NCBI GenBank assembly: GCA_000827495.1
Contig: KN817557.1
Span: forward strand, 256,916-320,915
Origin: Hypholoma sublateritium FD-334 SS-4
Lineage: Eukaryota; Basidiomycota; Agaricomycetes; Agaricales; Strophariaceae
Direction: 5' to 3'
DNA length: 64,000 nucleotides
Part shown: piece after piece, positions 46,226-58,110 of the stretch
Numbering within the stretch: the first letter of the stretch is position 1
Layout: each line of letters begins with the position of its first letter
Notes under the pieces: generated by a model
The model's input: the letters and a program-made list of their open reading frames with translations, nothing else
What the model was told of the DNA's origin: nothing
The model's database searches: none
Translations under genes and position numbers: made by a program

Positions 46226-46715
46226 ATAAGTCATAGACGACCGATGTGTTTTTATTTTTCAGTCGACGAGCTGCCAAGGAGAACCGGGGTAGATGTCAAC
46301 CTCTCGCTAGCGCGGAGGAAACGTTAAATCAGCGTGTAATTCAAGTATTGATAGTGGCCGTTTACGAGCAGCCTAACTCGCATTGAGACACCAGGAGACC
46401 ACTCCTTGCCAATAATATGTTCCCTGCTTGCCATGAGCGACGTAGTATTGCTCTGTAGAAGCGGTTGTATAATCAGTTCACAATCCAGATATCCGACGAT
46501 ATCCTTGAGTGGGCCTTCATCATCGTGGCGATGGAGATGTAGCTATGGTCGGACTCTTCCTAAGCTATGCTTCAAGTATTAGTGTCCAGTGGATGTTCCT
46601 TGCGAGCAATTCAATACGAACTAGATATGCTAAATCAATTTGAGAATCAGGCCGGAACAAGGCTAACAGACAGGGAGCGCACCTGGTCCCCACTACCTTA
46701 CGTGTATCACTAGGA
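46226..46715. other. 3' spacer of TRM44
   Basis: Nothing coding seen. Confidence 0.5.
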
Positions 46716-48421
46716 TCAATGATCTCCAGCCTTCCCCTCGGGTTTCCGAGTCTTGAACTGAGCTCTATCCTTGACATCTTGGATGATATCAGTGACATTG
46801 GCCAGCGCCTCATTCTCCGACACCGAATTGAGCCGCCGACGACCTTATCACAAACACTTCAATGGGGGTCACTATGGCACGCACAGTCTACATACCAATG
46901 ATAGCCCAGTTTCGCGTACTCGGGATGCGCAGCGTCTCGCACTCCACCACCCACCCGCAGTGCACACTCAACGCCCCGAGCCAGATGCGGTACATCGAGT
47001 ACGCGCTCTTGTTACTACCCTCCCCACCTAGGTTCAGCGACTCCGCGAAGTCTGCGTGCGGTAGCGGGAACGACGGCGTCGACGAGCGCTCGAACTTCAT
47101 GTCGAACGCCCACGAGCAGCACGGGATCGAGATGTACCCCGAGGCACCGTGAACCGTGGAAAGCACCGGGATCCAGGGCGTAAGCTCGTCAGCGTGGTTC
47201 CCGATGATGAACACGCCGGGCTTGAAGTACATCTGTGCAGCGGGATCGGCTGCATCCGCCGTAGGGTCAAAGGCGTGGACTCTCAGCGCTGCCTGAGTTG
47301 TTTCAGGGTAGTGACTCCATGACATGCGCGCCCGAAGGTCGATTCCGTAGCCATCGTAGCCCTCAGCCACGAGGATGTGAGTGAGAAGGCCGTTGCCACA
47401 ACTAAATATCCCATGATATCCCATATCAGCGGGGGATGCCGTAGCGGACCAGCTTACTTACCCCGCATCCAAGAATCCACCAGGGGGACGAGGCCAAGTC
47501 TTCCATGGTTCAGACAGGTTCATATCATCGCTTCCCAAATTCCCGGTGGAAAATGTCTCTTTCCAGAGTAGCATAAGATACGTCGCAATTCCTATGTCCT
47601 AAATCACGAGCTTAAGGTGAGAACCGGTGACATTCATTGAAAGAGGGACTCACCTCGAATACATGTTTTAAGGGATCGGTGACTTCTTTCCATGTAACTA
47701 CCAGGTGTTTGTGGCGCTCGCGCATCTGGAGGTATAAGTCCTGGTATTGCTCCCGGGAGACCAGACAGTCGTGATTGACACGCTTTTTGTAGTTCGTGAT
47801 CGCCCCCCATCCGTATCGATGAAGAGTTTCCAGGAGAGCGAGACATGTGCGATATAGCCGTGAATTGAGGTCTGTGGGCGTTCCGGGGAGTGGATCTACT
47901 TCAATACGCAGTGTTGGCGTATGAGACCGTACATAACGGAAGGCGAGGTGTGACACAGTGGGATGATAGTACGGCAAAGCTGAACCTGGTTCCACTATCG
48001 GTGTGAGGATAAGAGTGTCGGTTCTTTCGCCGGGAGATGCGTAAAGAGTGCAGAACTGTTCCATGGATGGATCTCGACCAGGTCTCCTTGGAAGGAGTTT
48101 ACGACGGATGCACCTAATCGGTTGAAGGTTTTCAAAAGTAGGTAAAGATTCTGGAAAATCAGAAACGATGTCGAATATCTCCTCGGACCGCAAGATCAAA
48201 GTTGAATTATACTCTGGATGGTGAATCAGCTGGGACATCGCAACTTCGAACTGGGAAACATTTGAATTATTTCACCGATAATTTGAGTGGCAACTTACAA
48301 TCTCTATAGGAAAATTTGCCGCGCACGATATCAACGGCAGCCATCCTTTGAGAGCTCCTGTGTCGGACACAATGGCATCGCACGGCTCGGGCTCGAATTT
48401 AGGACGTTCAATAGTGGCCAT
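46716..48421 (-). CDS. TRM44: tRNA (uracil-2'-O)-methyltransferase, Trm44-like
   Basis: AdoMet-dependent enzyme that methylates the 2'-O of U44 in tRNA-Ser in yeast. The start at 48421 gives MATIERPKFEPEPCDAIVSD. The N-terminal part includes HPEYNSTLILRSEEIFD, ALPYYHPTVSHLAFRY and RTCLALLETLHRYGWGAITN. The conserved core is GTNGLL-type: DIGIATYLMLLW, then GFLDAGCGNGLLTHILVAEG with the AdoMet-binding GCGNG, then YDGYGIDLRARMSW. Further Trm44 features are FIIGNHADELTPWIPV and YISIPCCSWAFDMKF (IPCC). After an intron the end is GRRRLNSVSENEALANVTDI and KPEGKAGDH with TGA at 46716. About seven exons, 440-460 residues; all family motifs are intact. Confidence 0.9.
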
Positions 48422-50188
48422 GTTCAAGTTGATTCGTTTTTTCAGTTTCAGATAATGCGGGTAGACTCTGCTAACAGTGTAGAGTTTAATGCATGTTGAG
48501 AGCAGAATACGCTAAATGCATCCCAGATTGCTAGGATACAACGTGCAGACCTTATTATGAGCCAAGAACTTGACAGCTGTTTGATTTATACCTTCAACGA
48601 CTTCCACCTTTACAGTTATTGGCTCTATATTGAGGATAATCCAATCGTGGTTCGAGTTGGCTAGTTTGTGAAAAATGGAGGATTTGAGCCAAATTTGAGC
48701 AATGTTGAACGTTTGAAGTTACGTTTGATGGAAGTTTGCACTCGGGTTGAACGCGCAACAGCCTCGTGACTGTCACGTGTATTAGTTAGTTAGACGCGCG
48801 TCGCGCGTCGCGGCTCGCCCTCGACTGAGATTCTCGAGGTTTGCTCGAGGTGGATGTTGGGAAGATGATCCCAAACTCTCTTGATCCGCAACCACCACCA
48901 CCGCGAAATTTTCCCACGCGTCAACAGCGCAAGGAAGACGAGCCAGGAGGTCGAGCGCATCTAGTATAGAGTAAAATACACACTTTACATCGCACAAACC
49001 GTACAAACTTCCAAAATCGCATGACATTAAGAACCACATTAAACAGCACAAAGAACGCACGCACAGTTAGCAGCAGCAGCACGGCAAATCACCACTCAAG
49101 TGAACCCCACGCAATGAACACCAACAGCCCAGCCACCGACAAGACAACACCTAAACTTGCTTTGAGGGCCACTGCATGGCATGGCTACAAGTCTTTTTTG
49201 AGCTGTTTTTGTTTGTTCAGACTTTGACTTTGTTACAACTTTGTTATGTGTTTATTACATTGTGATTTTCATACTATATGCACCAAACAGTCTAAGTATT
49301 CAATATTAAGTACTGCCTATTTTGTATTGCCACAGATGGTTCCTGACATATGCTATATGCATACAAGTTTACAACCTTGAGTCAAGGCTGTAAACTTGTA
49401 TGCACATGACACTTGGTACATTGAATCCTATGACACACATTGTCCAATGCTGCAGTAGATGTGAGTATCTGCATGGTATCTGCATAGAGGAATAGTGTCA
49501 AGTTTCAACATATCATAGTAAGGAGGTTGTGCAGTTAATCACCATTGTTACTACACCAAGCTTGTGTGCCACTGTTGGCCCCTTAGCTGAGAGCTTCTAC
49601 TTAATCTTTGCCATTGCTTCAACATTGCTTGCTGTACCCATACTGAGGCATTAGGAGAAGCTCTTTGTTCCAGGCTGGATCTTCTCCCAATATACTCCAG
49701 GCATGCTCTATGGAATCCAGAGCCTCAGAGCACCAAAGATGCAGGTGTTGTGTTCTCTGCAAAACTCCAGGCTGAAAATCAACTGAAAGCTTCCCAAAAT
49801 TTCTAGCTATGGGGTGCTTTGGGGCACCCAGTGGGACTTTAAGAGGATCTCCAAAAGAGTCAAGAACTCTGCCAGAGCAAGGCTTGGAACCAGCCAACTT
49901 CCTAGTATTTATTTATATATGTACAGTTGTATTTCCACAACACCTGACAAGGGGCTTGTTGTCAAATACTTGCAGTTACATTAATTGAGGGGGTTTGCTC
50001 ACTCCTGACACTTGACCTCATTTCATGACAGACTTCTGTAAAATAAAAAGTTTGTAATATCAATACATAACTTACCCACAGTATACAAGTTTTAAAAGTC
50101 TCACTTATATTTCAAAATGTCTTGTGGACAATGGCCTGAGCGATGTAGGGTATCATTTTTAGGTCCTCAAATCCTACACACTTTATAA
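48422..50188. other. AT-rich stretch, probably old repeat DNA
   Basis: Promoter of TRM44, then sequence without genes. A minus-strand frame at 49619-49900 is open (it includes FGDPLKVPLGAPKHPIARNF) but starts after an in-frame stop without ATG, so it may be a repeat remnant. Contains the hairpin at 49358-49404. Confidence 0.4.
49358..49404. repeat. Near-perfect inverted repeat (23-bp arms, 1-nt spacer)
   Basis: TGCATACAAGTTTACAACC plus TTGA at 49358-49380, then one G, then its reverse complement at 49382-49404 with a single mismatch (C for T). It would form a 23-bp hairpin in RNA or a cruciform. Confidence 0.9.
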
Positions 50189-51320
50189 TTACCCAAAAAA
50201 AGTTTCAGAGCCCCCAGAGAGTGGGTAGCTTGCCACTTCTATGGAACACTTATAAAGGTCCCTTAAGGTATTTAAATAATTTTGGGGTATCTTGCAATGT
50301 CCTGAGACTGCCTGGCATTGTGGTTTCGTGTCCTGGGTGTATCTCCTGCAAATATCCGGTGCAAGCGACAACAATTCACGCTGAGTGACTACAAACGATG
50401 CATCTGAGCATGGGGCGGCCTGCTGAGCTTCCTGTGATGGTGTTGGCGACTCTTGGACATGCGCTGGGTCCTGAACTTTGTTGTGCGACGCCTGGGGGAT
50501 TCGAGACGAAGCCGTAGCGGCCTGGCGACGCTGAGTCGGCTTCCTGGGTGTTGGCGCTCCGAAATTAGGCTCGTTCGGCGGTGCTTATCCTGCTGGATAG
50601 ACAATGGGCGGCTGAGCGGCTGGAGCAAAGCGTGGACTTCCTGCTGTCGGCGGGGCATGTATACCCACTGTATACCGATCACTGGGGCTGCCGATATGTG
50701 TCCTGGACGTCCTGAAGTCAATGCGACCGTGGGGTAAATGAATGCGAAGGTGTGCAATTGCTGTGCATCTCCTGAGGTGCGTGCAGCCGATCCTGGGGTG
50801 CGTGACTGTTGCTGAACTTCGCCGAAGTCGCAGAGGTCGAAATACATGTTGCGGGAGCTTCCTTCAACGCCGAGAGCCGTCGCGCAAAGGCAGTGAACTC
50901 AGCTCTTATCTGCGCGCGGAGATCCTCGAGATCTGACTGCCGAATTGTCTCAAAACATTCCTGGGGGGGCTGAACAGCTGTGCGAGGTCGCAAACTGTCG
51001 CAAGCGGGCGCGATCAAAGCCACATGAATCGTGATTGCCGACGGGCGCTAAAGCTGCCTGTGACGTAGATGTCGGCGGTACGGGTGCTGGGGACCCAGGA
51101 GCTGCGATGGACAACGAAGGCAAGGCAGGACAAGGTTCGATTGGGTCTGCGGGCGTAAAACTCGAATGCGACAGCAGGGGGACTCCGTGGGACCGATTAA
51201 CTTCGAAAATTCAAGCGGCGGTGGCAAATACATTGTCGATGGGATATGGAGTGAGCGGGGAACAACCTGGGGATGTGTGCTGAATCCTGTTGGTGATACA
51301 GGCGGCAAATACAAATGTGA
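50189..51320 (-). pseudogene. Degraded LTR-retrotransposon gag-like region
   Basis: On the minus strand, shifting frames give ECFETIRQSDLEDLRAQIRA with EFTAFARRLSALK. Further on come a Pro/Gln/Ser-rich linker (PRKPTQRRQAATASSRIPQ) and FVVTQRELLSLAPDICRRYT. The last motif resembles the segment found just before the retroviral-type protease in mushroom Gypsy-like gag-pol proteins. No continuous frame, protease or RT follows, so this is a remnant. Assignment rests on one motif and composition; an unrelated disordered protein is possible. Confidence 0.4.
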
Positions 51321-51840
51321 ATGATTGCAAATAAACGTGTCGGATCTCTAAAGCATCATCGACCTTCCTAGACTCGAGGGCATGTGCAATGCGTCGAAAG
51401 TCCGGAGTGAGGAAGAGTGAGGACAGTGAACGGCTGCGAGTATGTGAGAAATGTGATCAAAATGAAATATAATGATGAGGTCCTTACCATGACCGCAGAG
51501 TGTTTGCGGGAAGCCCACGGATCCGAAGTGCAACACATTGGCATTAGTCGCCTCACACATGCTAAATTCGACGGCCTGAGCGGTGGTAAGCTCTTGGGCA
51601 GCATCTCTGGATATTGTTCTCTAAATAAATAGTATTCACAGCTCGTTTTTAAAAGTAAAAACAGCTCAAATGTGCCAGTAATACATTAATTAACATGCTA
51701 CAAAAGGAATTAGACATGCACACTGACGGAGCGCGCGGCGCGTTGGCAAATTTGTACTTGGCGCTAAGAGCGTGCACACTCTCCTTACATGGAATTAAAC
51801 CGGCACACTACATTGAAATACAGGATAGCAACTATTTATT

Positions 51841-52121
51841 AGAAATGTGTATAATACAGTGTATCTAAAGCAGGCAGAGGACAGCGCGCGTGTACGATAC
51901 CTGTAATCAAAAATTAGGCGCCCGTGGCATGAGAACATACCGACGTGCATAGTATTCAGTGTGCGTATTGAAATGATCCCTGCATACCTTATATACATGG
52001 CAGAGAGTCATATTGTTTACTGGAAATCTATATACTACAGAATGTCTAAAGCGGGCAGAAGACAGCACGTGTGTACAATTGCTGTACTCTGATATTAGGC
52101 GCCGGCGGCGCGAAATCATAC
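51841..52121. repeat. Two diverged tandem copies of an about 180-bp unit
   Basis: Sequence from 51841 (GAAATGTGTATAATACAGTG, CTAAAGCAGGCAGAGGACAG, ATTAGGCGCCCG) recurs from 52022 (GAAATCTATATACTACAGAA, CTAAAGCGGGCAGAAGACAG, ATTAGGCGCCGG), an offset of 181 bp. On the minus strand both units contain a GTATG start followed by a CAG, so they may be duplicated introns or exons. Confidence 0.75.
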
Positions 52122-52199
52122 CTACCCGCATAGGATTTCCATGCACTTGAAATATATACAAAAAAAGACAAAAAGAGTAGTGGAAAGTACTCACTTAGA

Positions 52200-52415
52200 T
52201 ATGCACAGAATCCACAGATCCGTGGAGTACAGCGCCAAATGCAGCCATACATCTGAGAGTGGCGCCGTCAATCCTCGCGCCGAAGTCCCTGTCTTCGCAG
52301 ATCTCTCCCTAAATGAAGCAGACCAGTGAGCACGCGAGGCTATTCGGAAGTGGATTAGAATAGACTTACGACATCCATATCGCACTGGCAACCACTAAGG
52401 TGCCGTTTTTACAGC
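52200..52415 (-). other. Putative terminal exons, minus strand
   Basis: DMDV, then a GTAAGT-TTTAG intron, then GEICEDRDFGARIDGATLRC, MAAFGAVLHGSVDSVHI and a stop TAA that overlaps a GTGAG. The intron borders are good and the second exon reads as protein. Gene identity and upstream exons are unknown. Confidence 0.3.
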
Positions 52416-52892
52416 GCGCGCGTTCCCCGAGTGCCAAGTGGCACGCAGCCGCTCACGCACAACAGAAATCCTACATCGAAATGTGCTATTAGCACAGCGA
52501 TCACGCCAGAAACATAAAGAAATAGGACATACATTTCAACGCATGTTGTCCCCGAAGGTGCACCGGTGCAGCTGCATCGGCGTCAAGCTGTCCTCTTCTC
52601 TTCGTGCCCCCATTCGTACGGTTCGTCGCAAAACGAGTGCGAGTTCGCGTGCACTAGGCTGCGCCTTATTGGAATAAGGGTCTAAGTCCGAAATACACGC
52701 TCCGCCGGGCGAGACCAGCGCAGTGGGTCTGTGGATGAAGTAGTGTAGCACGGTGTACCGTGTCCCATCATGTACATACCACAATGTAGTGTTTACGCTC
52801 GATACCGCGGGCATCCGTAATTCGAGGGAAATAGCCAGGAGATGATAGATTTGTCAATTAATGAATGGGCGGCAGAGATTCGGGCATGGAAA

Positions 52893-53103
52893 CTCACCTT
52901 ACATCTTGTACAGATATCGGCATGTTATTAGATACATATATTACGTTTACGCCCGCTCCGTGGGTTGTCTCTATTTCACCCAAATTCCTGTACGAGTATC
53001 GATAAGTCAGTGAGTACGAACGACCCATAGAGTAAGGGGGAATGGTGCCGAAGGTGATGATGGGCGCTTCGAGAAGGCGGCGTGGAGCACCCGCAACGTT
53101 CAT
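52893..53103 (-). other. Putative first exon, minus strand
   Basis: From the ATG at 53103: MNVAGAPRRLLEAPIITFGT, IPPYSMGRSYSLTYRYSYRN and GEIETTHGAGVNVIYVSNNM, then QDVR and a GTGAGT donor. Reads as real protein sequence but matches no family I know. It may belong to the same gene as the exons at 52200-52415. The stretch upstream of the ATG encodes the IGQQV-HSHQ repeat in the same frame. Confidence 0.35.
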
Positions 53104-53148
53104 AGGCCAGAGCAGATGCCAACATCGTGGCTGATGGGGGTCGGGGCA

Positions 53149-53205
53149 TTGCTGACCAAGCATCATTTGGTGGCTGTGTACCTCGAAGCCAACTTGCTGA
53201 CCAAT
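53149..53205 (-). repeat. Left copy of TTGGTCAGCAAG inverted repeat pair
   Basis: A 39-nt core at 53167-53205 is the reverse complement, with 5 mismatches, of 59129-59167. A second half-copy CTTGGTCAGCAAT (minus) lies at 53148-53160, just as the right end has a second copy at 59186-59197. Confidence 0.7.
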
Positions 53206-53299
53206 TCGACCCCGCTGCTATTTATCTGCCAATTATCTGCTCGGCAATGTCCGAAATGCCCATCTCCCAGCATCGAGAGGCTCTCTATCTGTTGATTTC

Positions 53300-56200
53300 T
53301 GCTTTCCTGCTCGGAAAATAATACAGCGCATTGAAACACCTCTATTCGTCTGGGCGTGGGGTCGGCGGAAATTTTCCTTGGGTGCAGCGCCGGCGGGGGT
53401 GCGGTGCGCGATCCATGCGAGGGGGCGAGGCTGGTTTACGGACCTCGCGCGCAGAGCACGTTTGTGCGTACGCGCATTTTTTGACAAGAATAGAATATAT
53501 CAGTTGTGTTTTATCCGAATACGAGGGTGCGGTACGTACCGCTCGCGCGCATGGAACGGAATCAGACGAAGGGCGAGGAGCGGCACCGTGCCACTCGGCT
53601 ACAACGCGGGTGCGCGTCTCGTTCTGACGGGGCCGAACTCAGGGCGCGCGCTGCGGCTCTGTCACGTCCTTGCCTCGCACATGCAACCCCCGTCGGCCAT
53701 CTTTGTTCTCGCCAACTCTCCATCTCGTCACCGCCGCCGGACGTGCGGTGTGTTAAGTCCTGCTGCATTTTATGCCCTTTGTACTGGTGCATTATCATCA
53801 CTACATTGCAAATTTCAAAATTAGAATTCGTTATTCACGTAAATTCACATGCAAAAGCATTTTATTCGTTGCACTACAAGAGATTACAATTAATGGTACT
53901 GTGCTACAAAAACAGTGCATCAACGCGCTAAATCACCCCATCGCGCTGAGCTAGCAGGTGTTGCGTCAAACGAGTGGCTTCGGCGCGGCGCGGCCGTCGC
54001 TGAAATTTGAAAGTGGAAGGTATGTGGGATATTGAGCAGGGCGCGTCATGGCCAGCTCTGCTGCACCGACGTCGAGAGGCGATACGGCGGCATATGGCTA
54101 CGTCGAGCTGGACATGTGGCGGGCTGCTCTTGACAGGCCTGAGTCGCTGACGTCGTCGAGAGGTGCACGCGGGGGATATGAGCGATGTGCATGGTATACT
54201 GGGTGTCACCTAGCATCGGCTCATGCGGAACATTGTCGGTTTGCGATATCGAATAGCGGGGGCGGTCGTGGGCCTCCTGGCAGCAGGCGGAGAGCTCTCC
54301 AAACGGAGCGCATGCGGCGGGCGCCGGCGCCGGCGGCGTCCCTGCGCGACACGTCGACGGTGGACGGCGGTGATGGGGAGATGCGAGGGCGGCGAAGCAG
54401 TGGACGCAGGAGGACGGCTGCGAGAGTGAGTCCGCGGTTCTTCCGTGCAGGACGGCTGACGCTTTGTGGATGACAGCGCGTGTCGTTTGTCTTGCAGACA
54501 ACCCGCAGCGCGGCGCGCTTTGTCTGTCCGGCACGGTGTACAGCGGCGATGGCGGGAGCGGCGATGAGGGATGCGGTGACAGTGGACGCGGGATGACATA
54601 CAGTGGGCGGAGACAGGTGCTGGTGAGTACGCGAAACTTCCACGTGTCGCGACACTTCCTGAGGCCTGAAGGCCTGAGGGCGCAGACGCACGCCAAATGT
54701 GACGTCGGCGATGGGCGTCCCCATTCACGGCGCCCAGCGAAGTCGAGCTGGACGCCGCTCCCACCACGCGCTCGCCGTCTGTCGTCCGCGCCCTTGGTAC
54801 GTCTGCGCAGTCTTTCACACCGAGCATCTGCTTAGACATCTACGCGCCGCGGAATTCGACGGCGCGTGTATGCAGCAGTGTTGCGCTCGCGAGCTTGGAA
54901 TGGGCGCGCGGGGAGTCCACGTGGAGATGTCGGCGTCGGCGGCGCGTGCGATTGGGTAGGGCCCAGGTCCCGGGACACGACACTCCGTCGCGTTTGTGGA
55001 ATTCGCGCACCGGGGCGCCCATCTCGGAGGGCTTCGAGCGACGGCGCAGCGCCTGAGCGTCCGCGGACACATAATCGCGGCTGATGGGGGCCGGGGCGAG
55101 CGTGGATGGCGAGCAGGGCGTCCCCTGCTTCGAGATGGGGCCAGCGACGGTCATCGAGTATTCGGGACAGCTATGGGGCCGGTGCGAGCACCGACATCGC
55201 GTGTGACGCCGTTTGGCGCGTCGAGGCAGGCGTGGACGGCGGTGTCGTCGGTGATGGGCGCTTCTAGGCGGCAGCGGATCGAGCGCCCGCGATGCTAGCA
55301 GTGACGAGGCGGATTGGCGTGTCGTTTGCCAGACTCAACGAGTAAGTTCTTTTAAGCGGAGCTTTAAAAGTCCGGCACGTGCTCTGACGCGCTAGCGCGC
55401 TGCCTTCGTTGATAATAATGATTACAGAGCTCTGCCTCCCATCCTTAACGCGCGCTCTGCCAAGGTCCGCCTCGCCCTTCCATCGCTGGCCCACCTCAAA
55501 TGCATTCAGTAACGGCAGCCCTCAATCCCCCCACCACCAATGCTCCCTATACATCTCGGGCGCTTTCCGCACCCCCAGCCCTACCTAGACGAACCAAAAA
55601 CGCCGCCGTAGCGCCTGCGTGAGCTCCCACCCGCGCTGTTCTTCGGTATTACTATTGCTCCGGCGATTTTCCCGCCTCATCGCCCCAACAATGCCAGCAC
55701 GACGCCTGCGCAGCCGCTGCTGCTAGCGAGGGCGCCGATCGCTGCGGACAACCACCGGCCCAAGGCTGATGCCTCTCCCTTCCGAACGTCACACGCAGCG
55801 AAAGCCCACCACAAACCCGGCACGGGCTGTAGACGCGGTTCGAAGTACCTGCCTTCCGTCCGCCGTTCCACCTGGCCTCGCCCCTCCGGATTCCGTGAAT
55901 GAAGAATTACGGTGATTTCATGGGCTCGCATTTCACTGCGCCGCGCGTCCATGAATACGCTCCCTGAAATATTGTAATACATTTTTATTTTGTGTTCTGC
56001 AGCTCATTCAGCACACTGCTTGTGTGATAAGAATACAGCTGAGAAAGAAATATGGAGCGAGAGGATATTCGGGTTGTTGGTCCAGCGGACCCTGCACGGT
56101 ACACATCCGCCCGAAACATCGGCTACATTTTATTTCAGAATCCTACGTACGTACACGGTAGTCCCTAGACTGTATATAAGGCAGCCTACATTACCGTTGA

Positions 56201-58110
56201 AATTCATCAGCTCCCACATCCTCTCCTCCTCTCCTCCTCTCCTCTCCTCCTCTCCTCTCCTCCGCTTCTCTGCGCCCATCGTACGCCCGCCCCAGCGCGC
56301 CCCCACAGAATGGATAGACAGCGAGGTACGCACCGTGTCTGCGCACCACTCCGCTGCTAACAGCTGTTCGCAGCACCGTGTGCGCCTCGCCGAGCAGCGC
56401 CCTCGACGACGTCTGGGCGCCCGGACAGCGCGACGGCGCGTCCGCAGCGGTAAGCCCCTCGACCCAGCATGTGTGCGCAGTGATCCTGACGCACCAGCAG
56501 GTCGACATCGAGCCAGGACAGGCGGCGGCGTCATAGCCGCCTGGTGGGACGCGTCGACGACGGCGCGATGGGCGGATCTGCGGCGCAGACACGGCTGGGC
56601 GCGTTGATCAGCACGCAGAATCGTGCTCGAACAGGTACGCACCGCCGTGTATCGGCCAGCCCACAGCTGATTACCCCGCAGTGGACAGCGCGCAGACGCG
56701 CCCCATCCGCCTCGCGTCCATCCGGCGTCTGTGGACGCCACGCGACCTCAACGAGGCTCCTCAAGGTGAGGCCTCTCGTCGTCTGGTACGGATGCGCCGC
56801 GCGCTGATGCTATGGATACAGGAGATGCGGCGGGGTTCTGCGGCGCGCCTCTGCTCGACGACGGCGGGCGCACGACAGCGAGGATCTGCGGGAGTCAGCA
56901 ACGTCGGGGCGGCGATACAGAGAGGTACGCACCGTATATCCACCGCCGCTGCAGCTCCCAGCTGACCAGCGCAAGCAGCGCGCCCCGGACAGCGCCCGCA
57001 GGACGCGCTCTGCGCCCGGACCGCCGTAATCGACGCCGCCGCGGCGTTCCTCCGCATTCCGGGTGATGCGCAGCAGCGCGGCGGGATGTTCGAGCCCGCT
57101 AATCGGTCCCCAAGGTGTCTGGAGTGACGCAGCGGCGTCCAGCGGCGAGACAAGCGCCGCGTCGTACGACGATCGCGGCGGATACATCACGGTGCGTAGA
57201 CCGCCCATATCCGCGCTGTCGCCTTGCTGACCGCCGCTGCACAGAGTGCGCCCGGGGCCCTGTCGCTGCGCTCGACGAACTGGGGTCAGCGCGCTGCTCC
57301 TGGACAGTCGCTGTGCGCGGGCGATCGAAAGAATGCGGCGGCGTCGCTGACGGAAAGGCGCTCGCGCCTCATCCTCGTGGCTGCGCGGCGCTGCACGGCG
57401 CGGGCGAATACACATGCCCACCCTCGTACGTGCCTCGTTGTGTGCGCCTGCGGTGTCGCTGATGGCTCTCCGCGATGACAGGGCGCCTCGGACGGCTGCT
57501 GTGAACAGTAAGCGCACATTTCATGACGAATAAACGTCGCACTCACCGGATACACGCCTCAGATGACGCCGCGAGGCTCGCCTGTATGGACGCTGCACCA
57601 GCTCGCTGCCCGCCGACGCAGTCGGAGCATCCAGCAGGCGCTGAACGCAGGTGCAGGCGACGGACGACATGGACGAGCCCATGCGACCGCCGCCCCGCCG
57701 GTACTTCCAGCAGCCGACATGTGCGCCCAGCGTGCAGCCCGGCCGTCTCGCCGCTTCGTGGATGACAGCGCGCCCTGGAGTACGCCGCATCGCATCTGTG
57801 TGAGCATCGAGCCTCCAGCGGGCGCCGTTCCAGTGAATTTCGCCGCCTCTCGACGCCGCGAGGCCGCCTGCGCGAGCATAGCTGCTCCCGCGGCCACCAT
57901 TTCACCCCGCTCCTGCCCTCCATCACCCATCGACGCCACAACAGCATCTACGCAAGCTCTAAAGCACTCGTGGACGGTCGACGACGCCAAGTCGCTCTAC
58001 ACGAAAAAGAGCAACCCTCACCTCATCGTGCACACTATCGATCAAGTTCGTTGCGTTCGTGTAATTCTTTTTCCCCTCTCTTATTCGCCCTCTAGACGCA
58101 TGCGCTGATT
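53300..58110 (+). other. GC-rich cassette locus with intron-dense, unrecognised coding potential
   Basis: About 4.8 kb of strongly GC-rich sequence, unlike the roughly balanced flanks, in which all frames stay open and translate to Arg/Ala/Pro-rich peptides. The plus strand has a consistent series of GT...CTRAY...AG introns from 54426 to 57562. A plausible 5' exon is MASSAAPTSRGDTAAYGYVE (ATG at 54048). Motifs recur along the locus: TGTGGATGACAGCGCG-like at 54463 and 57757, and GTGGACGGCGGTG at 54359 and 55230. A polyadenylation-like AATAAATAAA follows at 58325. I recognise no domain. It may be one or more orphan genes, or a repeat-derived locus. Confidence 0.4.
56326..57244 (+). repeat. Array of duplicated exon-intron cassettes (four type-1 introns)
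   Basis: Related introns start at 56326, 56635, 56935 and 57192 (spacing 309, 300, 257). The first three begin GTACGCACCG and the fourth GTGCGTAGACC. All have CTAAC, CTGAT or CTGAC branch sites and end CAG. A second type of intron sits between each pair (56450, 56766, 57063, 57426). The unit is therefore exon-intron1-exon-intron2, repeated four times and diverged. Confidence 0.6.

Noticed and set aside
53506..57990. Dozens of long Arg/Ala/Pro-rich frames on both strands, for example 56810-57517 minus
   Set aside because: High G+C removes stop codons, so length is not evidence. The intron signals favour plus-strand transcription, and single frames were not called as genes.
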